A DNA stretch of 64,000 bases from Postechiella marina (lineage in GTDB: Bacteria; Bacteroidota; Bacteroidia; Flavobacteriales; Flavobacteriaceae), in contig NZ_BAABCA010000005.1 of assembly GCF_039538365.1 (NCBI RefSeq), positions 464,723 through 528,722 of the forward strand, read 5' to 3'. Position 1 is the stretch's first letter. Each line of letters opens with the position of its first letter. The notes under the pieces were generated by a model that had not been told where the DNA came from, made no database searches, and saw only the letters and a program-made list of their open reading frames with translations. The position numbers were made by a program, and so were the translations under genes. Of this stretch, positions 1-8,801 are shown piece after piece.

Positions 1-1869
1 ATTTGCTGGTTTTTCTACTGTAAATTTTCCTTTTGTTAACGGAGATAAATTAGGCAATTCTACTTTACTTTGAGAAAGTACTTCGTAATTATTCTCATCA
101 TTAGGACCATTAAAGGCAATCCATTTAGCAGTCATCGATACCTGATCTAAATTGGTATAATGGTAACGATTCTCTAATCTAAATACGCCATTAAAATCGT
201 TATTAATAAAACGTTCTTCAATATAAATTGGCGACCAAACTTCTTTAATAGTAAAGTAACTCCCTTCTTTTTCGCCATAAGGCCCAACAATACCATCGGC
301 AGCTTTTCTGCCTTGTAAATCTATCTCATTATTTCTATCGGTACGCTCAATACCTTCATCTGCGAAATCCCATAAAAACCCACCAGCACTTAGTGGCAAG
401 TTCCACATTATATTCCAATAATCATCTAATCCTGCGCCATGTCCGCCATCAAATAAACCGTGTAAAAACTCGGTAGGGAATAATATTTTTTCTTTTGAAT
501 ACGAATCGTTTATTAAGGAATGGTAATGGCTATAGTGAATGGTATTTGTTTTATTAAAAATACTCCAAGGATGAATAACTTCACGATTTTGAATATCCCA
601 TTTTGCATAATCGTCATCCACTTCAGGGTTCCAACCTTGTTCGTTACCATTTGCCCAAAGTATAATGGAAGGGTGGTTAACATCTCTTACCACGGTTTCT
701 TTTACAATTTTACGAGCCACTTTAGTGTCTAGCATTGGGTTGTGCCATGTACAAATTTCATCAATAACAAATAACCCTAATGAATCGCAGACGTCTAAAA
801 AGTGAACATCTGGCGGATAATGTGCCATACGCACCGCATTCATATTCATATCCTTCATTTGCTGCGCTTGCTCTATACTCCATGCTTTTGATGTGGTACG
901 ACCAGATTTTGGGTGAAAAGAATGACGATTTACTCCTTTAAATTTAATGCGCTCACCGTTTACATAAATACCATCTGCTTCTAGAATTTCAACAGTTCTA
1001 AATCCAATACGTTTATTTATACTATGTAGAACTTCTTTCTTTTTATTTAGAATTTGAATAGTTAAAGTGTATAAATTAGGAAACTCAGGATTCCATGTTT
1101 TTATAGTCTTTGCTTTAGTCGATACATTCCATTTACCATTACTTCTTGAGTTTTCTGTAACTGATAAATCTTGAATTTTATTCCCATTAGCATCAGATAG
1201 AACCATTTTTACTGAAGCTGCCTTTTTTGAGGTTGTAAAAACATCTGTATTAATAACACCACTTGCTTTAGCATCTATAGCAACACGTTCTATATTATCC
1301 TTCGGAGAAACTTCTAAATAAACAGGTCTATATATACCACCAAAAACCCAAAAATCTGCATCGCGCTCGGCATGATTTATAGATTCGTTGGCAGAAACCT
1401 TGTTTACTTTTACTTCTAATAGGTTTTCTTTTCCATAGTTTAATAGTTTGCTAATAGCATATTTAAACTCGTAAAAAGACCCTTGGTGAATTTCTCCTGC
1501 TAATGTGCCATTAATTTTTACTTCGGCATCTGTCATTACTCCTTCAAAAACAATCTTTACTTCATTGCCTTTCCATTCCATAGGCGCAAGGAACGTATGC
1601 TTATATAAACCATACTCTTTGGCACGAGTTTTTACATCATCACTCCCGTAATTATAAGCACCAAAACCCTGTTGTTCCCAACAAGAAGGCACTCCTATTT
1701 TGGTCCACTCCCCACTTTTCCTTCCTTCAGAAGCATAAAAATCCCATTCTACCAAGTTGTCTTTATCTGTACCAGATAAATATTGAATTTGAGTCTTTGT
1801 ATTCTTTTGCGCAAAATTTACCTGAGATAATAGTAAGAAAGCTACTAGAATTAATTTTAATTTCTGCAT
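1..1869 (-). CDS. Glycoside hydrolase family 2 (beta-galactosidase-like), 3' end outside window
   Basis: The first 623 residues of a secreted GH2 enzyme are present, and the C-terminus lies beyond the left edge. It starts with a signal peptide ending near NFAQ at residue 21. A sugar-binding jelly-roll, an immunoglobulin-like domain and the TIM barrel follow in the usual LacZ order. The acid/base is Glu410 in the motif NGNEQG, and the likely nucleophile is Glu467 in PTEFLHG. GH2 members with this layout are exo-acting beta-galactosidases or beta-glucuronidases that trim oligosaccharides in the periplasm. Substrate cannot be read from sequence. It follows uxaC by 7 bp, so the two are probably co-transcribed from the promoter near 3312. 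Confidence 0.85.
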   Translation of the reverse strand, partial: MQKLKLILVAFLLLSQVNFAQKNTKTQIQYLSGTDKDNLVEWDFYASEGRKSGEWTKIGVPSCWEQQGFGAYNYGSDDVKTRAKEYGLYKHTFLAPMEWKGNEVKIVFEGVMTDAEVKINGTLAGEIHQGSFYEFKYAISKLLNYGKENLLEVKVNKVSANESINHAERDADFWVFGGIYRPVYLEVSPKDNIERVAIDAKASGVINTDVFTTSKKAASVKMVLSDANGNKIQDLSVTENSRSNGKWNVSTKAKTIKTWNPEFPNLYTLTIQILNKKKEVLHSINKRIGFRTVEILEADGIYVNGERIKFKGVNRHSFHPKSGRTTSKAWSIEQAQQMKDMNMNAVRMAHYPPDVHFLDVCDSLGLFVIDEICTWHNPMLDTKVARKIVKETVVRDVNHPSIILWANGNEQGWNPEVDDDYAKWDIQNREVIHPWSIFNKTNTIHYSHYHSLINDSYSKEKILFPTEFLHGLFDGGHGAGLDDYWNIMWNLPLSAGGFLWDFADEGIERTDRNNEIDLQGRKAADGIVGPYGEKEGSYFTIKEVWSPIYIEERFINNDFNGVFRLENRYHYTNLDQVSMTAKWIAFNGPNDENNYEVLSQSKVELPNLSPLTKGKFTVEKPAN

Positions 1870-1876
1870 TACTAGT

Positions 1877-3298
1877 TTAATTAAAGTTGAAATAATTTTT
1901 GGCATTATAGTAGCAAATATCTTGCACCATTTTATTAAGCAAGTCCATATCTTTATTTATTAAGCCATTCTCAACATCATTACCTAACAAATTACATAAT
2001 ATTCTTCTAAAATACTCATGCCTTGGAAAAGATAAAAAGCTTCTAGAATCTGTTAACATACCAATAAAACGACTTAACAAGCCTAAGCTTGACAAGGCAT
2101 TCATTTGATTTTCCATACCTATTTTTTGATCTAAAAACCACCAACCAGAACCAAACTGAATTTTACCAGGAATGATTCCGTCTTGAAAGTTACCAATCAT
2201 AGTAGCAACCACCTCATTTTGAGACGGATTTAAATTATAGATAATAGTTTTGGTTAGTTTGTTTTCTATGTCTAACCTATTTAAAAATTTAGACATAGCA
2301 GCTGCACCGTTTACATCGTGAATAGAATCGAAACCTGTATCTGGACCTAGTTGACTTAATAATCTAGTGTTATTATTTCTTAAAGCACCATAATGAAATT
2401 GTTGCGCCCAACCCTTATCGTTATCCATTACTCCCAATTCGTAAAGCATTGCAGATTTAAATTTTCTAATTTCTAAAAGATCTAGTTCTATCCCTGATCT
2501 AATCTTAAAAAAACTAGTTTGAATTTCTTCACCAGTATAGTGCTCTGCATAAAATTCTTCTATTCCATGATCTGATAATTTACAACCTAAGCTAGCAAAA
2601 AAGTCATGTCTTACCTCTAGAGCATTTAATAAATCATTAAAAGTAGAAATCTTTATTTCTGAAACTGCTGCCAACTTATCTATATATACATTAAAGGCTT
2701 CTGCATCTTCTACAGCCATTGCTTTGTCTGGTCTCCAGGTAGGAAATACTTTTGTTTTACATGTTGAAGCAGCTATTTGTTTATGATACACTAATGAATC
2801 TATAGGATCGTCTGTAGTGCATACCACTTCCACATTCATCATCTCCAAAAGCCCTTGAGGCGTAAAATGATTCATTTTTAATTTATCGTTTGCTAAATCC
2901 CAAACTTCTTTTGCTGTATCTCCATTTAAAATACCATTGTAGCCAAAAAAAATTTTAAGCTCCATATGCGTCCAGTGGTACAATGGGTTTCTTAAAGTAT
3001 GTGGAACCGTTTTTGCCCAAGCCTCGAATTTTTCCCAATCTGTAGCATCTCCAGTACAATACTTTTCAGAAACACCATTGGTTCGCATAGCTCTCCATTT
3101 ATAATGATCCCCATATAACCAAAGTTCTGTAAGGTTTTTAAAATTCTTGTTCTCTGCTATTTGTTTGGGACTTAAATGACAATGGTAATCTATAATTGGC
3201 ATTTTAACAGCACTTGAACTATACAACTCTTTGGCTGTATTAGTCTCTAATAAAAAATCGTTATCTAAAAAAGGTTTCATTTTATGTAGTATAAGCAT
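1877..3298 (-). CDS. uxaC: Uronate isomerase (glucuronate/galacturonate isomerase)
   Basis: A cytoplasmic enzyme of the amidohydrolase superfamily. It converts D-glucuronate to fructuronate or D-galacturonate to tagaturonate, the first step of hexuronate catabolism. The full length (473 residues) fits the family. The metal-binding motif DYHCH gives His39 and His41 near the N-terminus. The true start may be the second ATG at 3280, since the family usually begins MKPFL; the first ATG adds six residues. A TAGATTTG promoter element sits at 3312-3319. Its place in a sulfatase/GH locus implies that the glycan, or part of it, contains a uronic acid. The next pathway enzymes (reductase, dehydratase) are not in the window. 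Confidence 0.93.
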   Translation of the reverse strand: MLILHKMKPFLDNDFLLETNTAKELYSSSAVKMPIIDYHCHLSPKQIAENKNFKNLTELWLYGDHYKWRAMRTNGVSEKYCTGDATDWEKFEAWAKTVPHTLRNPLYHWTHMELKIFFGYNGILNGDTAKEVWDLANDKLKMNHFTPQGLLEMMNVEVVCTTDDPIDSLVYHKQIAASTCKTKVFPTWRPDKAMAVEDAEAFNVYIDKLAAVSEIKISTFNDLLNALEVRHDFFASLGCKLSDHGIEEFYAEHYTGEEIQTSFFKIRSGIELDLLEIRKFKSAMLYELGVMDNDKGWAQQFHYGALRNNNTRLLSQLGPDTGFDSIHDVNGAAAMSKFLNRLDIENKLTKTIIYNLNPSQNEVVATMIGNFQDGIIPGKIQFGSGWWFLDQKIGMENQMNALSSLGLLSRFIGMLTDSRSFLSFPRHEYFRRILCNLLGNDVENGLINKDMDLLNKMVQDICYYNAKNYFNFN

Positions 3299-3311
3299 AA
3301 TTACTTCGACT

Positions 3312-3319
3312 CAAATCTA
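3312..3319 (-). promoter_or_regulatory. Promoter -7 element of uxaC
   Basis: The minus strand reads TAGATTTG, a perfect match to the Bacteroidetes -7 consensus TAnnTTTG, 13 bases before the first uxaC ATG. The repeat array at 3343-3381 begins just upstream, where an activator would bind. No clear -33 TTG was seen. Confidence 0.5.
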
Positions 3320-3342
3320 TTAATACGCTTTTATTTTTTTAA

Positions 3343-3381
3343 CTTTAACGCTACTTTAACGGTAGCTATAACGGTTATAAC
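3343..3381. promoter_or_regulatory. Direct-repeat array in the uxaC / regulator-1 divergent promoter
   Basis: Copies of CTTTAACG start at 3343 and 3354, followed by CTATAACGG from 3366 and TTATAAC ending at 3381. The AAC ends lie at 3349, 3360, 3372 and 3381, so spacings are 11, 12 and 9 bp, about one helical turn. This suits tandem winged-helix proteins of the OmpR type. The array lies between the uxaC promoter and the start of a gene that itself encodes such a domain, so autoregulation plus control of uxaC is a reasonable inference. Confidence 0.45.
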
Positions 3382-3422
3382 ATATAAATACAAACTACAT
3401 AAGTATAAAATACTTTAAGTAA

Positions 3423-4574
3423 ATGCAGCTAAAAAATCATCAAAAACAAAGTATTGTAGACAACATAAAAAAAAGCAATACATTTAAAAATGCACCAACA
3501 AGCATTGCATTATTGCAGTACTTATTTAATGCAACCAACGACGATGTGCATTTAAAAGAAGGTGTTATTGATATTGAATTTTTTGGAAATAAAGAAAGCA
3601 CAGAAAAAAACACCCCAAGAGTTAGAGTTAATGTCTATAACCTTAGAAAAAAACTGACTGCTTATTATACAAATGAGGGTAATAATGACAATTGGCGTGT
3701 TATTATTGATAAAGGCCAATATAAGGTTAGGTTTGAAAAAACACCATCAAAAAACATACTCCCTAAACGTATAAATTGGCCACTTCTTTTACCTTACCTT
3801 GGACTGCTTACTGCTATTATTATAATATTTTACTCCAACAGAACTCCTAATCCCTCTGTAATTTGGGATAAATTCCTTTCTAAAGACACTCCAACAAATT
3901 TATTTATTGGCGATCACTTTGGTGCTACGGGAAAAACTATTACCAATAATATGGGGTGGACAAGAGATTTTAGTATAAATAATGTTGAAGAATTTTATAA
4001 CTTATTAGATACCAAGCCAGAACTTAAAAATGAAATAAAACCAGCTAATTACTCCTACTCCACAAGAATGGCTGCTTTAGCAACTCAACAATTTCAACAA
4101 TTTTACCAGCACTACAACAAATCTTTTGACATTCGATTTACCACTCAAACTTCAATCTCCGAAATAAAAGAAGGTTATGCTATTTATGTTGGACCTACAA
4201 AAAACAAAAACCAATTTATTCACTTTTTTAATGAAGGAAACCCATATTGTAAGATTAAAGACAATTTTTTAATTATAGAACATCACCCTTTAATATCTAA
4301 AAGCGAAATAAAAATTAATAACACAAACCACAGAGAAGAATATGCTATTGTATCTAAATACCCAAGTATAAACAACACAGAACATTTTGTATTCTTTTCT
4401 CAGCACGATATTGGTGTTAGTGGCACTGTTGAATATTTTACAAACCTAGATAGTTTAACAGCCTTTAAAAACAAACACTTAAAAAACAGCGAATATTTTA
4501 CCGCTATTTTTAAAGTAAAAGGACAGGATAGAACAAATACTAATATTAAGCTAGAAATGGTAGTTCCTTTTTAA
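3423..4574 (+). CDS. Membrane-tethered winged-helix regulator, paralog 1
   Basis: 383 residues, no family name recognised. Residues 1-107 resemble a winged-helix DNA-binding domain of OmpR/CadC type, with the signature RVRVNVYNLRKKL at 66-78 and KGQYKVRF at 97-104. One hydrophobic segment (about 118-137) follows. The remaining ~245 residues would then lie outside the cytoplasm. That part shares YAIVS, HDIGV and FKVKG..RT motifs with the paralogs at 6381 and 11423. By analogy with CadC/ToxR it would sense an envelope signal and control transcription directly. It is divergent from uxaC across a 124-bp gap carrying tandem repeats. The C-terminal domain is unrecognised, and the ligand is unknown. 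Confidence 0.75.
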   Translation: MQLKNHQKQSIVDNIKKSNTFKNAPTSIALLQYLFNATNDDVHLKEGVIDIEFFGNKESTEKNTPRVRVNVYNLRKKLTAYYTNEGNNDNWRVIIDKGQYKVRFEKTPSKNILPKRINWPLLLPYLGLLTAIIIIFYSNRTPNPSVIWDKFLSKDTPTNLFIGDHFGATGKTITNNMGWTRDFSINNVEEFYNLLDTKPELKNEIKPANYSYSTRMAALATQQFQQFYQHYNKSFDIRFTTQTSISEIKEGYAIYVGPTKNKNQFIHFFNEGNPYCKIKDNFLIIEHHPLISKSEIKINNTNHREEYAIVSKYPSINNTEHFVFFSQHDIGVSGTVEYFTNLDSLTAFKNKHLKNSEYFTAIFKVKGQDRTNTNIKLEMVVPF

Positions 4575-4622
4575 TTTTGAGTTATTTAATTTCTATTGAA
4601 AAGTAATACAATTCTTGTATAC

Positions 4623-4632
4623 ATGGCGCCAT
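4623..4632. repeat. GC-rich 10-bp perfect palindrome
   Basis: ATGGCGCCAT is a perfect palindrome in an otherwise AT-rich spacer between convergent genes. It has no T-run, so it is not a standard terminator. It could be a protein-binding site or chance. Confidence 0.25.
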
Positions 4633-4675
4633 AAACACCATATTACACAACCTTTTATCTTACCATAAGAAACAA

Positions 4676-6136
4676 CTACTTTTGCTCCCCAATATAATTT
4701 TCAATAGAAGGTACCCAAGTTCTATTGTGCTTTTCGACTCCTTGAAAATTAAAAAATCTAGCTTTAGAATTAGGTTCCATTTTTTTTGCTCTTTCATTCA
4801 TTGCTTGCGGATCTGTTTCTGGCCAAAAACCAGTATCTAACCGCAGCATTAAGGTTTCAATAGCAGACAGCCATTCGCCACTACTAAACATACAGTGCCC
4901 CCAATTATTAACATAAGCACTTCTAAATAGTTTTGAATATCCTTTTTGCTTCACTAATTCTTCGTAGCCTTGTGTTAATACAGGATAAACTAAGCCATCA
5001 CCACTAGTATGGATTCTAAGTAATGGAACTTTAGGTTCTCCAACATGTGTTCTACCTGGTGCACTCCAATATTTAATAGCGATAGGATCTGATTTAATAC
5101 GCGGTGCCGCATTAATTTTTTCAAAATCAGTTAAAAGATTAATTCCTGCTTCTTTATATAATAGCTTAACAGCAGTTTTGTAATTTTTATTTCCATTGTT
5201 AAACAGTTCGACATAATCAATTCCTTCATTAGATCTTAACTGTCCTCCTCCTGCCCTTTCAATCATTGAGGTCCCTTTAGTTTTTAGATTTGGAAGAAGC
5301 ATAGCCATACTATAATACATACTTTCTTGTAACGCATGTAAATCTGTTATATCTGGCTTATCCACTATAGCATTTCCTCGACCACCCCATGCAGGCCACT
5401 GACCAATAGTTATAGCCAAAGCAATACGAGCACGCCCTTCTGGAGTTTTTTGTGCTTTATCTATTGCTTTTTTCCATTTAATACCTAATTCTTCCAATTG
5501 CTCATTCTCATAATTAAATAGATTTACTATTGGTAACTCTGGCGCTATTAATGACTGCATAACAAACAAACCATCTAAATGCATATTTGCCATCCATTGG
5601 CTTGTGGCTGCACAAGCAGCAATTCCGCCATCAATTCTATCCGAATATTTTTCTACCATAGAAAGAGTAACCGTACCACCTCCAGAACAACCAAGTTGAA
5701 TAATTCGTTTTGGTTTTCCAAAAGCTACTTCAAATAAATCAAAAATTGTAACAAAATCATGAGCTTCATGTGCTGGATCATAGCTTTTACTTCTATCTTT
5801 TCTACGATGTGTCCCAGATAATGCATAACCTTTTTCTAACAACAACATACTCAAGTATGAATTAGCTTTATTACAAAAATCGAGATCATTCAATAATGTT
5901 CCGTTCCATTTTTTTGGCACACGAATCATATATTCCGTTTGCCTAATAGGAAGTGTTCCTTTCAGCTCTCTATAATTAAGCTTAACCAAATTGCTATCTA
6001 AAACGTCTTTAACTTTGGGTAAATTCCAATCGTCTGTCGTTGTCTGCTTGTTTTGTCCATTAATATCTTTTGCCAATAATATCAATAACATTATTAAAGT
6101 CCTACTTAGCCACTTTTTCCTATTTTTTAATTTCAT
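4676..6136 (-). CDS. Secreted alpha/beta-hydrolase, possible carbohydrate esterase
   Basis: 486 residues with a signal peptide (hydrophobic 12-22, ending near INGQ at 28). The alpha/beta-hydrolase fold is indicated by a nucleophile elbow GCSGGG with Ser151, a likely acid Asp380 in SGDGLVYP and His414 in NWGHCMF, so the triad appears complete and in the right order. The family could be an esterase, feruloyl/tannase-type enzyme or peptidase; the exact family was not recognised. Within a sulfated-glycan locus, removal of an ester group such as acetate is the simplest guess. It is divergent from regulator paralog 2 (244 bp gap), which may control it. Confidence 0.7.
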   Translation of the reverse strand: MKLKNRKKWLSRTLIMLLILLAKDINGQNKQTTTDDWNLPKVKDVLDSNLVKLNYRELKGTLPIRQTEYMIRVPKKWNGTLLNDLDFCNKANSYLSMLLLEKGYALSGTHRRKDRSKSYDPAHEAHDFVTIFDLFEVAFGKPKRIIQLGCSGGGTVTLSMVEKYSDRIDGGIAACAATSQWMANMHLDGLFVMQSLIAPELPIVNLFNYENEQLEELGIKWKKAIDKAQKTPEGRARIALAITIGQWPAWGGRGNAIVDKPDITDLHALQESMYYSMAMLLPNLKTKGTSMIERAGGGQLRSNEGIDYVELFNNGNKNYKTAVKLLYKEAGINLLTDFEKINAAPRIKSDPIAIKYWSAPGRTHVGEPKVPLLRIHTSGDGLVYPVLTQGYEELVKQKGYSKLFRSAYVNNWGHCMFSSGEWLSAIETLMLRLDTGFWPETDPQAMNERAKKMEPNSKARFFNFQGVEKHNRTWVPSIENYIGEQK

Positions 6137-6297
6137 AATTCTAACTTATAAATCTATATTCAAAATCCTCCTTACACATTTAATAGATACAACTTTTTAA
6201 TATTTTAGGTGTCCAACAACTTCATATTAAAATAGTCTGTTTTTCTATTGGTTAAATTAGCTTCTCTTAATAAAAGCACCAAAAAAAACTATCTTTA

Positions 6298-6308
6298 AAC
6301 GGTTTTAT
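6298..6308 (+). promoter_or_regulatory. CGGTT motif upstream of regulator 2
   Basis: AAACGGTTTTA, preceded by CTTT, resembles the ATAACGGTTAT element before regulator 1 and TAGCGGTTACT before regulator 3. The CGG core lies about 80 bases before the ATG, a similar distance to that in regulator 3. A shared operator is inferred from these three instances only. Confidence 0.3.
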
Positions 6309-6380
6309 ACATGTTAAAAACACAGCTTTATTCTATTACACTAAAGCTATCTCTACTTCCTTTTTGTTAATTTAGCTAAC

Positions 6381-7544
6381 ATGAAAAACACCCATGACAT
6401 AAAAGCAATTGAGACAGCTTTTGAAAAAATAATAACCAATAAAGTTTTTAAAAGATCCTCTCTTCAAGAACGGATATTACGCTATCTAATTAATGAAGCG
6501 CTTTCAGGAAAAGATGTAAAAGAGCATTCTATAGGTATAGAATTGTTTCAAGATAAGTACACTACAAACCAGAATAACAGTAGAATTCGTTCTTATGTAT
6601 TTTATCTACGAAAAAAGTTAGATGAATATTATAAAGGACAAGGACGTAACGAAACCATTATTTTTAATATAGAAAAAGGGCAATACAACTTAACATTTAA
6701 CAAAAATTCGCACCTTATTAATACAACCAAAAATAAAAATGTTAATAGTTTACCAAAAAAAACAGTCCTCTACTCTTTAATAGCAACCACTGCACTAATA
6801 GCAATACTTTTTCTAGCTACAAAATTTGCTAAACCTTCTTATATATGGACACCTATATTTAACGGAAAAACCATTTGTATTGTTGCAGATAATTACATGG
6901 TTGCAAATCAATTTAAAGACCAAGAAAATATGTTTTCTTCAATAAAAAACGTAAATAATGAAGCAGATTTATCTCTCTTTATTAAAGAGAACCCAAACCT
7001 AAACTTAAAAGCAGCTAATTTTACAATGTCCAGTAAAATGGGCCCTTTTGGAATCCATTATTTAAACCAATGGTTTAGGGCATTTGATGAGAATTTTGAT
7101 ATTCAACTAGAAAGTGAAACTCAATTTTCTGACTATAACAAAGCAAATATTATATACATTGGACAAGCCAAAAACATGCAGGCTAGCCAACCATTTTTTT
7201 TACGTGATAGTAAAGCATTTGAATTATTGCTTGATGGTTTTCTTTATAAACAAGAAAAAAAAGCTAAACGTTATGTAGCTTCGTATGATAAATTGACTAG
7301 TCTAGAATACGCTATGGTTTCGTACCAGAAACTTGATAATGGCAAATTCAACATATTTTTTATTTCAAATCATGACATTGGAGTAATGGGCATAATAAAA
7401 ATGTTTACTTCTAAAAATAAACTAAAAGAGTTTACAAATCAGCTTCCATCATCAAACTCGCAATTTAATGCCTTATTTAAGGTAACAGGTCTAAAACGAA
7501 CAGAAATAGAGTGCGAACTTGTAGAATTAGAAATTTTAGAATAA
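6381..7544 (+). CDS. Membrane-tethered winged-helix regulator, paralog 2
   Basis: 387 residues with the same three-part plan as the genes at 3423 and 11423. A winged-helix-like domain covers residues ~10-107, with SRIRSYVFYLRKKLDEYY and EKGQYNLTF. A single membrane helix lies at about 128-149, and an unrecognised C-terminal domain follows. It is closer to paralog 3 than to paralog 1: both share SSKMGPF/LSKMAPF-type, YIGQ, YAMVSY, NHDIGVM/NNDIGVM and ..RTEI(E/D)C motifs. No receiver, kinase or sensor domain of known type is visible. Divergent from the alpha/beta-hydrolase gene and convergent with the GH43-like lipoprotein gene. Confidence 0.75.
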   Translation: MKNTHDIKAIETAFEKIITNKVFKRSSLQERILRYLINEALSGKDVKEHSIGIELFQDKYTTNQNNSRIRSYVFYLRKKLDEYYKGQGRNETIIFNIEKGQYNLTFNKNSHLINTTKNKNVNSLPKKTVLYSLIATTALIAILFLATKFAKPSYIWTPIFNGKTICIVADNYMVANQFKDQENMFSSIKNVNNEADLSLFIKENPNLNLKAANFTMSSKMGPFGIHYLNQWFRAFDENFDIQLESETQFSDYNKANIIYIGQAKNMQASQPFFLRDSKAFELLLDGFLYKQEKKAKRYVASYDKLTSLEYAMVSYQKLDNGKFNIFFISNHDIGVMGIIKMFTSKNKLKEFTNQLPSSNSQFNALFKVTGLKRTEIECELVELEILE

Positions 7545-7585
7545 TTCTATATTTTACTTACACAAAAAAGCTATTCTTGAAAGCT

Positions 7586-8695
7586 TTAATACTCTATAGG
7601 GATAGCAATATTACCATTAACATCTCCATCGTAAACCGCAACATAAAGCATTTTTGGTTGCCCTTTTTCGTTGGTTAAAACAAAAGGACGTTCTACACGT
7701 TTAGGTTTCCAAACAGTACCATCTGTTAAGGTAAATTCTTTTTTCATAAATATTTTCCTTTCATCGGCTTGCCAATCAAATCCATTTTTAGAATTAAAGA
7801 GAGCCAATTCACTTTTACCCATAACATGGCAAACCATATAATATTTATTTAAAACTTGATCGAACCACATACAAGCATCTTCTGTCTGCACCTCATCAAA
7901 AACAGGTTTTGAATTGAAATTAAAAATACCTTCTGGAGCATCCGAATTACCAACTAATTGAATTCTAAATGTTTTTTTTCGATTAACATCATCGCCCTTC
8001 ATTATCATCAAATATTTATTATCATGATAAACAACCGCAGGGTTTACAGCTATACTTTTAAACTTAACGCCATCTGGCTTTACAACAACATTTTCTGATC
8101 GTTTAAATGGTCCAGAAGGCTTATTTGCCACCGCTACACCTATACATTGTTTGTCTCGTATTCTAGATCTGTTATTTTCAAACCATTGGTTATCTGGATA
8201 CACCATGCCTTGTCCATCTTCTTCTAAAAGCGTTTTAACATCATTAGCTATGTAGTACAAGCAAATTTTGCCCTCTGCAACAATAGCGTAAGGGTTATGA
8301 GAGTTGTTAATATCCCAACCACCTTCTTTTTTATCTTTTAAAACAACATTTACAAATTTAAAAGGGCCTTCGGGTTTGTTTGAAACAGCATGAGCTATTT
8401 CGCAATGCGTCATCCAACCTTTATGTTCGTATTTCTTGTTCCATCTAGAATAGTATGCGTGATATTTCCCTTCCCATTTTACAACGCTTAACCCCCAAAC
8501 ATAGTAACCATCTTCCACAAGAATTTGTGAGCTTAATGCATTATTTCTAAAGCTTTCTACTTGCTTATTTGACAACGGTTTAAAGCTTAAATTTTTATAA
8601 TTTTTTATTTCTGGCGTATTTACAGTTTGTTGTAACTCTTTGCAAGAACAAAAATTAAAAAGAATGATAATAATAAAGAGGCTTCTAATTTTCAT
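7586..8695 (-). CDS. GH43-like beta-propeller lipoprotein
   Basis: 369 residues. An N-terminal hydrophobic stretch ends in a lipobox with Cys17 or Cys19 (FNFCSC), so the protein is probably lipid-anchored. The rest has the repeating YHAYYSRW, AHAVSNKPEGPF, NSHNPYAI and YYMVCHV blades typical of five-bladed propellers of the GH43/GH32/GH130-like superfamilies. It resembles the C-terminal module of the neighbouring 815-residue protein (shared SNKPEGPF / SDKPTGPY and NP blocks). The catalytic carboxylates of classic GH43 enzymes could not be assigned with confidence. Likely an exo-glycosidase or a glycan-binding propeller at the cell surface or in the periplasm. Confidence 0.65.
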   Translation of the reverse strand: MKIRSLFIIIILFNFCSCKELQQTVNTPEIKNYKNLSFKPLSNKQVESFRNNALSSQILVEDGYYVWGLSVVKWEGKYHAYYSRWNKKYEHKGWMTHCEIAHAVSNKPEGPFKFVNVVLKDKKEGGWDINNSHNPYAIVAEGKICLYYIANDVKTLLEEDGQGMVYPDNQWFENNRSRIRDKQCIGVAVANKPSGPFKRSENVVVKPDGVKFKSIAVNPAVVYHDNKYLMIMKGDDVNRKKTFRIQLVGNSDAPEGIFNFNSKPVFDEVQTEDACMWFDQVLNKYYMVCHVMGKSELALFNSKNGFDWQADERKIFMKKEFTLTDGTVWKPKRVERPFVLTNEKGQPKMLYVAVYDGDVNGNIAIPIEY

Positions 8696-8725
8696 AAAAT
8701 AATTCTGAATAATATATTAAGCACT

Positions 8726-8733
8726 CAAAATTA
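8726..8733 (-). promoter_or_regulatory. Promoter -7 element of the GH43-like lipoprotein gene
   Basis: The minus strand reads TAATTTTG, a perfect TAnnTTTG match, 30 bases before the ATG at 8695. It suggests that this gene has its own promoter although the 815-residue gene lies upstream on the same strand. Confidence 0.45.
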
Positions 8734-8801
8734 GAAAACAAACACACTTTAAAGCATCAAGATTGGGTAAAAAATAAAAACAAATGGTCTAATTTATATT
8801 A

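Noticed and set aside
520..732. 70-codon plus-strand open frame
   Set aside because: It lies opposite the GH2 coding sequence, whose catalytic motif is intact in the other frame.
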